64,000 bases of DNA from an uncultured Schlesneria sp. (GTDB lineage Bacteria; Planctomycetota; Planctomycetia; Planctomycetales; Planctomycetaceae): NCBI GenBank assembly GCA_903899985.1, contig CAIULL010000189.1:1-64000 (forward strand), in the 5' to 3' direction. Below are positions 19,110 to 28,976 of this stretch, piece by piece. The notes beneath the pieces are model-generated. The model had not been told where the DNA came from, searched no databases, and saw only the letters and a program-made list of their open reading frames with translations. Made by a program: the position numbers and the translations under genes. The stretch's first letter is position 1. Each line of letters starts with the position of its first letter.

Positions 19110-21545
19110 ATGAAAAAGCTGAACATCAAAGCATTGTTGATCGATCACGTCGAAAAATTCGTCTTTGGTTTTTTTGCCTTAATTGTGCTGGGTGTCCTTC
19201 TGGGAGGAACCTCGTGGGCTCGTTATTCCAAGACGACCCCCGATGAAATCAAACGTAATATCGCGAACGTTCGGGCAAAGATTGCTGCCAACAGTGTCTG
19301 GCCAAAAGAAAAGGAAGCTTCGTTCGCGATTGTCGACTTCACAGAAAAGGCGAGACAGTTATTCTCGATGCCTTCTCTTGTTCGCTACGACTTCTCGCAA
19401 TGGCTGTTTCATCCGCTTTACCGCAAGAATGAACCCAAAAGAGAACCAACCTACGAAGCTGTTCAAAACCTGATTGCCAAGGCCGCATTGGTACCACTCA
19501 GCGTCCTTTCCGAAGAGGCTCGGCAACTTCTGGATGCGCAACCGGCAGAAGGTGACGCGGTCGCTGCGACATCCGAAATGCCTGCTGGTAACGACGAATT
19601 CGAAGTTCGCAGCAACGCCGCTGGAAACGGCCGATTTCCTGGCCGTCCGAATGACGGAATGCCAGTTGGTCGAACGCCTGGCATGCCGGGTGCTCCCGGA
19701 AGCGGGGGTCATGCGGCTCCTCCCACAAAGCCGCCCGGTGGCCCAAAACCTGGCGCCCCCTCAGGTGGACATGGTAAAGGTGGTCGTCCCGGAATGCTGG
19801 GACTGCCAGCCAATCCAGGGGAAACACCCGGTAGTCTGGGCATGGCCGCCAGCATGCCGGGCATGGCCGGTATGCCCGGAATGCCTGGCATGATGGGGAC
19901 AGGGATGAACATGGGTGCTGCGTCAGGTGCAACGGCTCGCGGCGTCAGGATGATTGCCGTTCGAGGCGTGTTCCCCGTTCGAAAACAGATCGAGAACTAT
20001 CGAAATGCGCTGCACGTCACTCAAGCCGAAGCGGAAGACCTGCTGGAAATCACCGACTTCATTCTAGAACGTCAATCTGCACAGGCAGGTGCCGATCCAT
20101 GGAAAGACAGTAAATGGGTGGTCGTCGACATTCAGAGTGCAATTGATGTTCTCAATGAATGTTCAGATCTCGATCTCGAAGATCCCGTTCCCACGGCACT
20201 CCGCGATGCAGTGATCACCATGGACCTGCCGCTGAACTTACTTGGCTTATGGAAAGATTACGCAACGCATCCTCGGATCAAAGATGAAGAACTCAGCCCT
20301 GAAGCGATGGAAGCAGAAAACAAATTGCTGGAATCGCTGGCTGACGCCGCCGACAGCACCAAACTCGGTGAAGCAGCACCACGACGTAAGGGTCTGGCTG
20401 CGGCTCAACGAGATTTCAAAGGTCTCGTGAATCAGGTGAAATCCAATCCTGAAGGCCGGAACATGATGGACGATATCGTGAAACAAATGGCCATTTCCAC
20501 CAATAATTCACGGGCACCTGGAATGGGTTCCTCGGGTGGTGCTGCAATGCCGCCGGGGGGGATGATGATGGGGGGCGCCATGGGTGGCATGCGTGGGGTG
20601 GCCGCCATCGACCGTCTGGTCGCCAGAAAGAAGTTTCTGCTGTTCCGTTATTTTGATTTCGATGTGGAATCGGGAATGGCCTACCGATATCGCGTTCGCC
20701 TGAAGTTACGGAATCCCAATTTCGAACGGACTGCGGAAGAGCTTGCCGGAGCTGACATCGAAATTTCCAAAGGGGAAGAACGTGAGACACCCTGGAGCAA
20801 TATTTCGAATCCGGACTATGTCCGTTCAACGTCGAATTATTTTTTGAAAGATGTTGAACGCGAACCTTATCTTGAAGACAAAGTGAAGGCGACCACCCGG
20901 CCAGTTGCCGCGTTGTCGATGTACGACTGGGACACAAAGCTGGGGGCCGTCTTCAGCGATGTCCTGAATCTTACGGCAATCGGTGGTTTTATCAGCGAAG
21001 TCAAGAAAGCCACGATGATACCCGATCTGGTTGCTGGAACGCTGGAAAAGGGGGAACACACTTTTGTCACACAAGATGCACTGATCGATGTCGAGTCTGA
21101 CGTTGATGTTTCGCCAGACCAGCATCCCGATCTCAAGCTTTCCACTGAAAAAAACCATATCACAGCGAAACTTGGCCTGCTTGAAACAGCCCTGGTTGTT
21201 ACGGGTCACGGCGAATTGAGAACTTTGGGAAATCCCGTCAGCGATGCGGAACGGGATGACTTGAAGTACTGGAAACAACGCGAAGAATTTGAACACAAGA
21301 TCATCAAAGCCAAAGAGACATCGACGACAAGAGGTCTCGCGGGTGCCATGGGAATGGTCGGAGACGATGGAGTGCCGATAACACCGTCGAAAAATCCACG
21401 CCGTGGACGACGTGGCGCACAAGGTGGAATGCCAGGTATGCCGGGAATGCCCGGTATGCAACCTGGTGGATCATCGGGCATGCCACCCGGTTCTGGTATG
21501 CCTCCATCAAATCGAGGCAATCGAGGGGGTTCCAGAGGGGGTTGA
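19110..21545 (+). CDS. Bitopic membrane protein with Gly/Met/Pro-rich disordered regions
   Basis: N-terminal TM VEKFVFGFFALIVLGVLLGG; MPGMAGMPGMPGMMGTGMNMG and GGMPGMPGMPGMQPGG tracts; third gene of the pilM cluster. Confidence 0.6.
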   Translation: MKKLNIKALLIDHVEKFVFGFFALIVLGVLLGGTSWARYSKTTPDEIKRNIANVRAKIAANSVWPKEKEASFAIVDFTEKARQLFSMPSLVRYDFSQWLFHPLYRKNEPKREPTYEAVQNLIAKAALVPLSVLSEEARQLLDAQPAEGDAVAATSEMPAGNDEFEVRSNAAGNGRFPGRPNDGMPVGRTPGMPGAPGSGGHAAPPTKPPGGPKPGAPSGGHGKGGRPGMLGLPANPGETPGSLGMAASMPGMAGMPGMPGMMGTGMNMGAASGATARGVRMIAVRGVFPVRKQIENYRNALHVTQAEAEDLLEITDFILERQSAQAGADPWKDSKWVVVDIQSAIDVLNECSDLDLEDPVPTALRDAVITMDLPLNLLGLWKDYATHPRIKDEELSPEAMEAENKLLESLADAADSTKLGEAAPRRKGLAAAQRDFKGLVNQVKSNPEGRNMMDDIVKQMAISTNNSRAPGMGSSGGAAMPPGGMMMGGAMGGMRGVAAIDRLVARKKFLLFRYFDFDVESGMAYRYRVRLKLRNPNFERTAEELAGADIEISKGEERETPWSNISNPDYVRSTSNYFLKDVEREPYLEDKVKATTRPVAALSMYDWDTKLGAVFSDVLNLTAIGGFISEVKKATMIPDLVAGTLEKGEHTFVTQDALIDVESDVDVSPDQHPDLKLSTEKNHITAKLGLLETALVVTGHGELRTLGNPVSDAERDDLKYWKQREEFEHKIIKAKETSTTRGLAGAMGMVGDDGVPITPSKNPRRGRRGAQGGMPGMPGMPGMQPGGSSGMPPGSGMPPSNRGNRGGSRGG

Positions 21546-21550
21546 TCCTT

Positions 21551-22567
21551 CTAGAATTCGATTTCGAAGGTTTGCTTTTCTTTCAGGATTTTCGACTCAA
21601 CCCGAATGGTGTCGCGGATCAGTCGAGCGGCACCAGGGACGAAAATCCTCATTTGAACGGCACCCTCTTCAACATCTAACGTTTCATTTGCCTTGAATCG
21701 GATCGCCTGGCGGTAGCCGTCAGTTCCGATGACATTCCCTGAAACATCCGACCCTCGGTATTTGGTGATGTTCTTAGGCAATCGAATCTGGATCACGATG
21801 AAGTAATCTTCGCCCGGTTTTGGATCGCGAGGATCGGGCCAGGCACTGAAACTTCCTTTTGTCTGGGCGTGGCCGGGGACTTTAGGGCCGGCAACACCCA
21901 TCCCGCTTCCGTCTCCGGATTCACCGCGACCGTGGCCGTTGCCGCCACCAAGACCGCCGACCCGCGTCGATTCTGCGACCACACCCATCGGTCCAATCGA
22001 ATCAAGCGCCTCGGAAACATTGGTCATTTGCAAGGGGGCTGACTCACCGGCATCAATGTCCCCTGGTAAATCGGTTTCGATGACCGTATCAGTGACTTCG
22101 TCGGAATTCCCCGCCGTACCCCAAAGGCTCACTTCATCGACTTTACGTACCTGACTGACGTAGATGCACGCCAGAATCAATAATGCCAGTGTATGGACCA
22201 GTAACGAAAAACCTATCCCGATCATTCCCTGGTTTGAAATCCAGCGTTTCAACCAGCCTTCCGATGAAGCAGGGACTTCCGCCTGGACAGGAGAAACCGT
22301 GATAATCGGTTTGGGAATTTTTCGCTTCGATGAAGGAAGTACCGGCGGGGTCAAACTAGGAGACGGAACTTGGGGCGATTTCTCGATTGACGGTGTCCCC
22401 ACAACTTCGGCAGGTCGTTCACGACGAGCAGCAAGCCACGCGGGAACCTCAGCCTGCGGATCAACCGGACGTGAAACCGCATCCTTAAGTTCTTGAGGAG
22501 CTTGATTCGTTTTACCAATCCCGACCGGCATGTTCGCTGCCTTGAGGAAAAAGTTCTTAAGCGTCAA
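21551..22567 (-). CDS. Hypothetical single-pass membrane protein (TonB-like layout: Pro-rich, TM, periplasmic domain)
   Basis: TM MIGIGFSLLVHTLALLILACIYVS with Pro-rich N-terminus; C-terminal folded region YFIVIQIRLPKNITKYRGSDVSGNVIGTDGYRQ; convergent with 19110-21545 (5-bp gap). Confidence 0.55.
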   Translation of the reverse strand: MTLKNFFLKAANMPVGIGKTNQAPQELKDAVSRPVDPQAEVPAWLAARRERPAEVVGTPSIEKSPQVPSPSLTPPVLPSSKRKIPKPIITVSPVQAEVPASSEGWLKRWISNQGMIGIGFSLLVHTLALLILACIYVSQVRKVDEVSLWGTAGNSDEVTDTVIETDLPGDIDAGESAPLQMTNVSEALDSIGPMGVVAESTRVGGLGGGNGHGRGESGDGSGMGVAGPKVPGHAQTKGSFSAWPDPRDPKPGEDYFIVIQIRLPKNITKYRGSDVSGNVIGTDGYRQAIRFKANETLDVEEGAVQMRIFVPGAARLIRDTIRVESKILKEKQTFEIEF

Positions 22568-22673
22568 AGTCGTTGCTGACGGACAAATCGGCAGAGAACG
22601 ACCAGACGGTTTGATTATACATCGTCCTCAGCGGATTCGTGACATAAAAATTTGATTTACAGAACGGATACCC

Positions 22674-23024
22674 ATGTCAGATATTGAACGAATTGGTGTC
22701 ACGCGTCGATGGTCCGACGCAGTTATTCATCGTGGAACCGCATATTTCGTCGAAGTCGCAGACGATCCAAATCAGGATGTACGTGGTCAGATTGCACAAA
22801 TCCTGGCTCAGATTGACGCTCGATTAGCCCTGTTTGGCAGCGATCGAACGCAACTTCTGCAGGTTTTGGTTTATCTTGCAGATTTGGCAGACGGTGCGAC
22901 CTTGAACGAGCTCTGGGACAATTGGGTTCCTATGGGACACGCTCCAGCCCGAGCCTGCGTTCAAGTCGGACTGTCACCTGGTTATCGAGTCGAAATGGTC
23001 ATCACAGCCGCAACAAAATCATAA
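22674..23024 (+). CDS. RidA/YjgF-like family protein
   Basis: RWSDAVIHRGTAYFVEVADDPNQDVRGQIAQILAQIDARLALFGSDRTQLLQVLVYLADLAD and PARACVQVGLSPGYRVEMVI. Confidence 0.88.
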   Translation: MSDIERIGVTRRWSDAVIHRGTAYFVEVADDPNQDVRGQIAQILAQIDARLALFGSDRTQLLQVLVYLADLADGATLNELWDNWVPMGHAPARACVQVGLSPGYRVEMVITAATKS

Positions 23025-23035
23025 ATTGCTGAAGA

Positions 23036-23914
23036 TTACGAGTGGCCCACCCACCAGATATCTGCCAATCCCATGATCAGTAAGCCAATACTGACGACGG
23101 CATTCACATTAAAAAATGCGATATTCACGCGAGTCAGGTCCGCAGGAGTGACCAGCCAATGCTCGTAGATCAACAATCCCGCCACAATCAGGCTGCCCGC
23201 GAGAAAGACCGGCCCCAACCCCGCGAAGTACCAAAGTGAAAACAGGCTGGCAATGGTCAGGAGATGACTGAAGAACGCGATTCGTAATGCTGTCTTGATT
23301 CCCCATCTTGCCGGGATGCTGAAGAGCTTTTGATCACGGTCAAAATCGGCGTCCTGGCAGGCATAAAGGATGTCAAATCCGCCGACCCAGAAAAAGATAA
23401 TTGCTGACAGAAGTGCCGGCGTGATCGCCAGTTCTCCTCGAATCGCAATCCAGGCCGCAATCGGCGAAAGCATCAGAGCTGCGGATAACCAATAATGGCA
23501 CCAGATGGTGAAGCGTTTCGCGTACGAATAGCCCATCAGAAACAGCAGAACCGGAATTGAGAGTCGAATTGGCCACGGGTTTGGCAAAAAGATCAGCGTC
23601 GATGCGATAAACCCCGCACTGCTGATCAGCATAAACACGATCACGGTCGTCAGGCTGAGCAGGCCCGCGGGGATATGCCGCTTTTGCGTCCTCGGATTCT
23701 CGGCATCGATTCGGCGGTCGACAATTCGGTTAAACGCCATGGCCGCGGAACGAGCAAAGACCATGCAAAGGACAATGCCCGACAGTTGTGTCAACGAAAA
23801 AGGGGTGTCAGGCATCCGCCACGCCAATGACGCCGAAAGCAAGGCAAACGGCAAGGCGAATACGGTATGACTGAACCGGATTAATTCCAGCAAATGACGG
23901 ACTTTTGAAAGCAT
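23036..23914 (-). CDS. UbiA-family prenyltransferase (4-hydroxybenzoate polyprenyltransferase-like)
   Basis: ELIRFSHTVFALPFALLSASLAWR, MAFNRIVDRRIDAENPRTQKRHIPAG and DILYACQDADFDRDQKLFSIPARWG. Confidence 0.93.
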   Translation of the reverse strand: MLSKVRHLLELIRFSHTVFALPFALLSASLAWRMPDTPFSLTQLSGIVLCMVFARSAAMAFNRIVDRRIDAENPRTQKRHIPAGLLSLTTVIVFMLISSAGFIASTLIFLPNPWPIRLSIPVLLFLMGYSYAKRFTIWCHYWLSAALMLSPIAAWIAIRGELAITPALLSAIIFFWVGGFDILYACQDADFDRDQKLFSIPARWGIKTALRIAFFSHLLTIASLFSLWYFAGLGPVFLAGSLIVAGLLIYEHWLVTPADLTRVNIAFFNVNAVVSIGLLIMGLADIWWVGHS

Positions 23915-23975
23915 TTCCGCACACACAATCAACAAAATGATTCGACCGACTCAATGGGATTCTATTCCCAATTGA

Positions 23976-24800
23976 CTATCCGACCACTTCGAAGAGGCGT
24001 CGATACTCTTCAATCGTCTGTCGCGCCGCCCCAAGCGATTCGGGCCAGGGAAACGCCTCAGCGGAAAGATAACCTTCATAATTGATGGACTTGAGCGCCG
24101 CGATGATCGGCGGATAACTGAGATGTCCGTAGCCCGCTGGTCGACGATTGGAATCGACGAAATGAATATGCCCGATCCAGCGACCGCCCGCTTTCAAAGC
24201 TGCAGCCAGATCGGATTCTTCGATATTCATGTGAAACAGATCCGCCAGCAGACGGACGTTGTCTGTCTGCAATGATTCCATCAGTTCGACGCCCGTCGAA
24301 ACATGGTTGACCAGATTGGTCTCGTATCGATTCAGTGGTTCATAGATCAGGGGAATGCCGTAACGTTTGGCGTGGGGCCCAAGTTCGTTGAGAGCTTCAC
24401 CAAGCCAGCTCATGGCCTGTTCCCTGGAGACCCCCTCGCCCCATCGGCCCTGCATGGAACCGATAATGGCCGGGGCGCCGTGGACCCCTCCGAAATCGAT
24501 CATGGAACGAATGAATTCGATCGCTCGTTGTCGGATCGACTGGTCAGGGCTTGTCAGCGTCAGTTTGTGCTTAACCCAGCCCGCTCCGGTACCAACCGCC
24601 GCCAGCTTCAGTCGATGCGATTGAAGTAGCGAGGACAATTCCTGTTGCGAGACAGCGTCGGGACCCGGAGCAAACAGTTCGATGGCGTCAAACCCGAGTT
24701 CTGCGGCATGGCGGCAGGCTCCGGGTAGATCGTCCCAGAAAACGAACGGGCCACCTTTCGCTTCGATGACAAGACTGACGGTAACGGCAGAACGGGGCAT
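23976..24800 (-). CDS. Sugar phosphate isomerase/epimerase (xylose isomerase-like TIM barrel)
   Basis: AAELGFDAIELFAPGPDAV, IYEPLNRYETNLVNHVSTGVELM, VRLLADLFHMNIEESDL, HIHFVDSNRRPAGYGHL. Confidence 0.9.
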   Translation of the reverse strand: MPRSAVTVSLVIEAKGGPFVFWDDLPGACRHAAELGFDAIELFAPGPDAVSQQELSSLLQSHRLKLAAVGTGAGWVKHKLTLTSPDQSIRQRAIEFIRSMIDFGGVHGAPAIIGSMQGRWGEGVSREQAMSWLGEALNELGPHAKRYGIPLIYEPLNRYETNLVNHVSTGVELMESLQTDNVRLLADLFHMNIEESDLAAALKAGGRWIGHIHFVDSNRRPAGYGHLSYPPIIAALKSINYEGYLSAEAFPWPESLGAARQTIEEYRRLFEVVG

Positions 24801-24838
24801 GACAGATCCAGCGAGGCCCAGCCTCTAAATGATGAACG

Positions 24839-27800
24839 CTATTCGAGTGTAATCAGCAAATCGCCAGCAGCGACTTGAGTTCCTCGTTTCACGAGGACTT
24901 GACCAATCTTTCCATCGCGGTCAGCCGTGATATTGGTCTCCATTTTCATGGCTTCCAGACTGAGCAGTTTCTGACCTTTTGTGACGTTATCACCTGCGTG
25001 AACGGCAATCGTCGAAATCATGCCCGGCATACTCGCGCCAATGTGTTTGGCGTTCGCCGTATCCGCCTTGATATTTGCCGAAGCCTTCGGTTCCAGTGAT
25101 TTGTCAATCACCGTCACGTCGCGCGGCTGGCCGTTCAATTCGAAAAAGACCGTTCGCTTTCCATCGGGATGCGGATCGCTGATCGACAGGAATTTGACGA
25201 TCAATCGCTTGCCTGGTTCGATATCGAACGAGATTTCCTCGCCAGGAGCCTGTCCGTAAAAGAAGACAGGTGTCGGTAGACAACTGGTGTCTGAATTCAG
25301 TTGCTGGTGCGCGACGAATTCTTCGTAAACCTTGGGATACAGCAACCAGGTCACGACTTCACAGTTTGACGGATCTCGTTTAAGCAGCTGCCGAACCTTT
25401 TCTGCCGCTGCGGTAAAGTCGGCAGGAAGCAGACTTTCGCCGGGTCGTCCCGAAACGAGAGGCTTGTCTCGCAGAATTCGGCGTTGAACGGCCAGAGGAA
25501 ACCCGCCCGGCGGCTGGCCCATCTTGCCGCTGATCAGATCAATCACGCTTTCGGGGAATGACAGATCTTTCTTTTCGTTCAAGATATCAGCCGATGTCAG
25601 GTTATTTGCCACCATGAACAAGGCCATATCCCCCACACTTTTGGAACTTGGGGTCACTTTGACAATGTCACCGAACAGCTGATTCACCTCAGCGTACATC
25701 TGACAGACGTCAGTCCACCGGTCAGCCATGCCAAGCGCCTTCGCCTGTTGATAGAGATTCGTGTACTGGCCACCTGGCATTTCGTGTTGATACAAGTCGG
25801 CGGTGGCTGGCAGCATGACCGTCTCAAACGGTTGGTAATACTGCCTGACAACTTCCCAGTACCGTGCCAGCGAATCCAGATGCTCGGTCTGTAACCCGGG
25901 GTTGCGATCCGAAAACCGTACCGCCTCGACGATCGTATTGAGGTTTGGTTGCGACGTTCCCCCCGACATCGGAGCGAGTGCCGCATCGGCAATGTCGAGC
26001 CCGACCTCGCTGGCCATCAAGATCGATGCAGCTTGAATACCGGCTGTATCGTGCGTATGGAAATGAATCGGGATCCCGATTTCCTGCTTCAACGTCTGCA
26101 CAAGTTTGGCTGCCGCCGCAGGCTTGCACAGCCCTGCCATATCCTTGATGGCCAGCAGATGAGCTCCCCCCTTCTCCAGTTCCTTGGCAAGCGTCACGTA
26201 ATATTTGAGGTCATACTTCGGGCGACCCGGGTTGAGAATATCGCCCGTGTAACAAATCGCGGCTTCGCACAGCATGCCTGTTTCACAGACCGCATCCATC
26301 GCGACTCGCATGTTCGGTGCCCAGTTCAGCGAATCGAAGACACGGAAAATATCCATCCCGGCCGAGGCCGCCTCTTTGACAAACTCGACCACGATATTGT
26401 CGGGATAGTTCGTGTATCCGACGGCGTTCGAAGCTCGCAGCAGCATTTGAAACAGGATGTTGGGAATCCGTTCGCGAAGCTGAGCCAGGCGATCCCAGGG
26501 ACATTCTTTATTGAATCGCATCGCCGTATCGAAGGTGGCTCCGCCCCACATTTCCAGCGAAAAGAACTGCGGACAAAGTCGAGCGTAAGCATCGGCGACA
26601 TTCAGCAGGTCATGCGTTCGGAACCGCGTTGCAAGCAATGACTGGTGCGCATCACGCATCGTGGTATCGGTGATCAACAACGGCTTTTGAGCGAGAACCC
26701 ACTCGGAAAACTTCTTCGGTCCCAGCTCTTTGAACTTGTCTCGGGTCCCTTTGGGAATCGGCAAGTTCAAATCCAGCGTTGGCAGGGGCGCGGGCGATCG
26801 ATCGACCTTCGTCGCGGCAACAGCGTGCGTTTTTCCCGTATTAAGAATTGTATCGGCAAGAAACGTCAGCAGTTTCGTCGCTCGGTCTTTACGTGGGGCG
26901 AACTGGAACAGTTCGGGGGTCTCGTCAATAAACCGGGTGGTAAAGCCACCCTCGATGAACTTGGGGTGAGTCATGACCTTGATCAGGAACGGGATATTCG
27001 TCTTCACACCCCGGATACGAAACTCTTGTAGGACTCGTTCCATACGATTTGCCGCGTCAATAAATCGCCGTCCCCTGACCGACACCTTCACGAGCAGAGA
27101 ATCATAAAACGGATTGATCACGGCACCGGAAAACGCACTTCCTCCATCCAGCCGAACCCCTGCCCCGCCCGCTGATCGATAGTGTGAAACCCGCCCGTAA
27201 TCGGGCATGAAGTTGTTCGCAGGGTCTTCGGTCGTCACCCGGCATTGAATCGCGTAACCGTTGGTCTTGATATCCGCCTGTGAACCAAGATTGATTTCGG
27301 GATCAGACAACGGCGTCCCTTGAGCGACCAGAATCTGCGATTTGACAATGTCGATTCCGGTGACTTCTTCGGTCACGGTATGTTCGACTTGGATGCGGGG
27401 ATTGACTTCGATGAAGTAGAAGTCGTTCTTAGCCGTATCAAACAGGAACTCGACGGTCCCGGCATTCTGATAGCCGACCGCATGCCCGATCTTCAGGGCC
27501 GCTTCGCAGATCGCATCACGAATCCTGGCGTCAAGAAACGGCGCGGGCGCGATCTCAACAACTTTCTGATGCCGCCTTTGAACCGAACAATCTCGTTCGT
27601 AAAGATGGACCAGATTTCCATGTTTATCCCCCAGCAACTGCACTTCGATGTGCCGTGGCTGCTGGATGAACTTTTCGACAAAGATATCAGGCGAACCGAA
27701 TGCCGACATCGATTCACGTTGTGCCTGATCGAACAGACCCGGCAGATCTTCGGGTTTCATGACAACGCGCATCCCGCGTCCACCCCCGCCGTTGGCAGCC

Positions 27801-28282
27801 TTAAGAATCACCGGATATCCGGTCGCCTCTGCCAGCTTCTGTCCGTCGGCGACATCGGCAATCGGTTTTGAGCTGCCACCGAGAACCGGTACACCGGCCG
27901 CGCGAGCGATTTCGCGAGCGGTGATCTTGTTCCCCAGTGATTCCAGAATCTGGACGGATGGCCCGACAAACACGATCCCCGCTTCGTCACAGGCGGCTGC
28001 GAGGGCTGGGTTTTCCGAGAGGAATCCGTATCCCGGATGAATGGCGTCGACATTCGCTTCTTTGGCAATTCGAATGATTGCCGGGATATCCAGGTAGGCA
28101 CGAATCGGTTCGCCCGGTTGACCAATCTGATAGGCTTCATCTGCTTTGAAGCGATGCAGAGCGTAACGATCTTCGTAGGTATAAATCGCCACCGTGCGGA
28201 TATGCAGCTCATGAGCTGAGCGACAGACGCGAATGGCAATCTCACTTCGATTGGCAACCAATAACTTCTTGATAGGCTTCAT
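24839..28282 (-). CDS. pyc: Pyruvate carboxylase
   Basis: Biotin carboxylase domain (KPIKKLLVANRSEIAIRVCRSAHEL, GGGGRGMRVV), carboxyltransferase domain (TTMRDAHQSLLATRFRTHDLL) and biotinyl domain (LLSLEAMKMETNI). Confidence 0.97.
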   Translation of the reverse strand: MKPIKKLLVANRSEIAIRVCRSAHELHIRTVAIYTYEDRYALHRFKADEAYQIGQPGEPIRAYLDIPAIIRIAKEANVDAIHPGYGFLSENPALAAACDEAGIVFVGPSVQILESLGNKITAREIARAAGVPVLGGSSKPIADVADGQKLAEATGYPVILKAANGGGGRGMRVVMKPEDLPGLFDQAQRESMSAFGSPDIFVEKFIQQPRHIEVQLLGDKHGNLVHLYERDCSVQRRHQKVVEIAPAPFLDARIRDAICEAALKIGHAVGYQNAGTVEFLFDTAKNDFYFIEVNPRIQVEHTVTEEVTGIDIVKSQILVAQGTPLSDPEINLGSQADIKTNGYAIQCRVTTEDPANNFMPDYGRVSHYRSAGGAGVRLDGGSAFSGAVINPFYDSLLVKVSVRGRRFIDAANRMERVLQEFRIRGVKTNIPFLIKVMTHPKFIEGGFTTRFIDETPELFQFAPRKDRATKLLTFLADTILNTGKTHAVAATKVDRSPAPLPTLDLNLPIPKGTRDKFKELGPKKFSEWVLAQKPLLITDTTMRDAHQSLLATRFRTHDLLNVADAYARLCPQFFSLEMWGGATFDTAMRFNKECPWDRLAQLRERIPNILFQMLLRASNAVGYTNYPDNIVVEFVKEAASAGMDIFRVFDSLNWAPNMRVAMDAVCETGMLCEAAICYTGDILNPGRPKYDLKYYVTLAKELEKGGAHLLAIKDMAGLCKPAAAAKLVQTLKQEIGIPIHFHTHDTAGIQAASILMASEVGLDIADAALAPMSGGTSQPNLNTIVEAVRFSDRNPGLQTEHLDSLARYWEVVRQYYQPFETVMLPATADLYQHEMPGGQYTNLYQQAKALGMADRWTDVCQMYAEVNQLFGDIVKVTPSSKSVGDMALFMVANNLTSADILNEKKDLSFPESVIDLISGKMGQPPGGFPLAVQRRILRDKPLVSGRPGESLLPADFTAAAEKVRQLLKRDPSNCEVVTWLLYPKVYEEFVAHQQLNSDTSCLPTPVFFYGQAPGEEISFDIEPGKRLIVKFLSISDPHPDGKRTVFFELNGQPRDVTVIDKSLEPKASANIKADTANAKHIGASMPGMISTIAVHAGDNVTKGQKLLSLEAMKMETNITADRDGKIGQVLVKRGTQVAAGDLLITLE

Positions 28283-28976
28283 GCGCGGAAATTCTCTATG
28301 TCTGGAGCGAACAAACAATGGGATTCAATTTGAGAAGGATACTGGACCGGACTTCCGACTGGCAATTGAACCCGTCTTCATTGTCCCGTCGGAAACTCGC
28401 AGGCTGGGCCAACTCTTCGAAGTCCCAACAGAATCAGCCTGAAGACCGGAGCAAAAGAGGATTTGTCACCACGAATCTGAAGAATCCCACGAATAAGAAT
28501 CAGGAGAAATCAAAAAACGATTTGAGTTTCCTGCGTTGATAGTCTTCTACGTTAACTCCTTGACTGCGTGGTAAAATCGGTCTTCTGTTGGGGGTCTAGA
28601 CAACGGGGTCCCCCGTACCATGTTGTTCCGAGGCAAAGCTCCGGGGCTTGCGCGTCAGGCTACGATCGGGTTATAGAACTCGACCATATTTCTCAGAATA
28701 TTTTTTTCGAGAAACGTCCGTTTTTACTCGAACCGTGGACGAGACTTCAGTTACACTGTGCAAAATCCATAGAGAACTTCGAATCAATTTGTACGGAAAG
28801 TCGGCGGCGTTTTTAGCGTCCGTCAGATCGATGTACGAACAATGACCCTTACACCGTTCAGGCCACCGATCATTGGGGCAGACGGCTGTAAATAGAGAGC
28901 AATTTAACACTTTCGTCACATGTCACGCCTTTGCTTTTTGTTAACCCTTCGACTGACACAGAAAGAGGTTCAAACG

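Noticed and set aside
19680-21545. Collagen-like protein based on MPGMPGM repeats
   Set aside because: Tracts are short and interrupted, within an otherwise ordered membrane-anchored protein; not a sustained Gly-X-Y collagen repeat.
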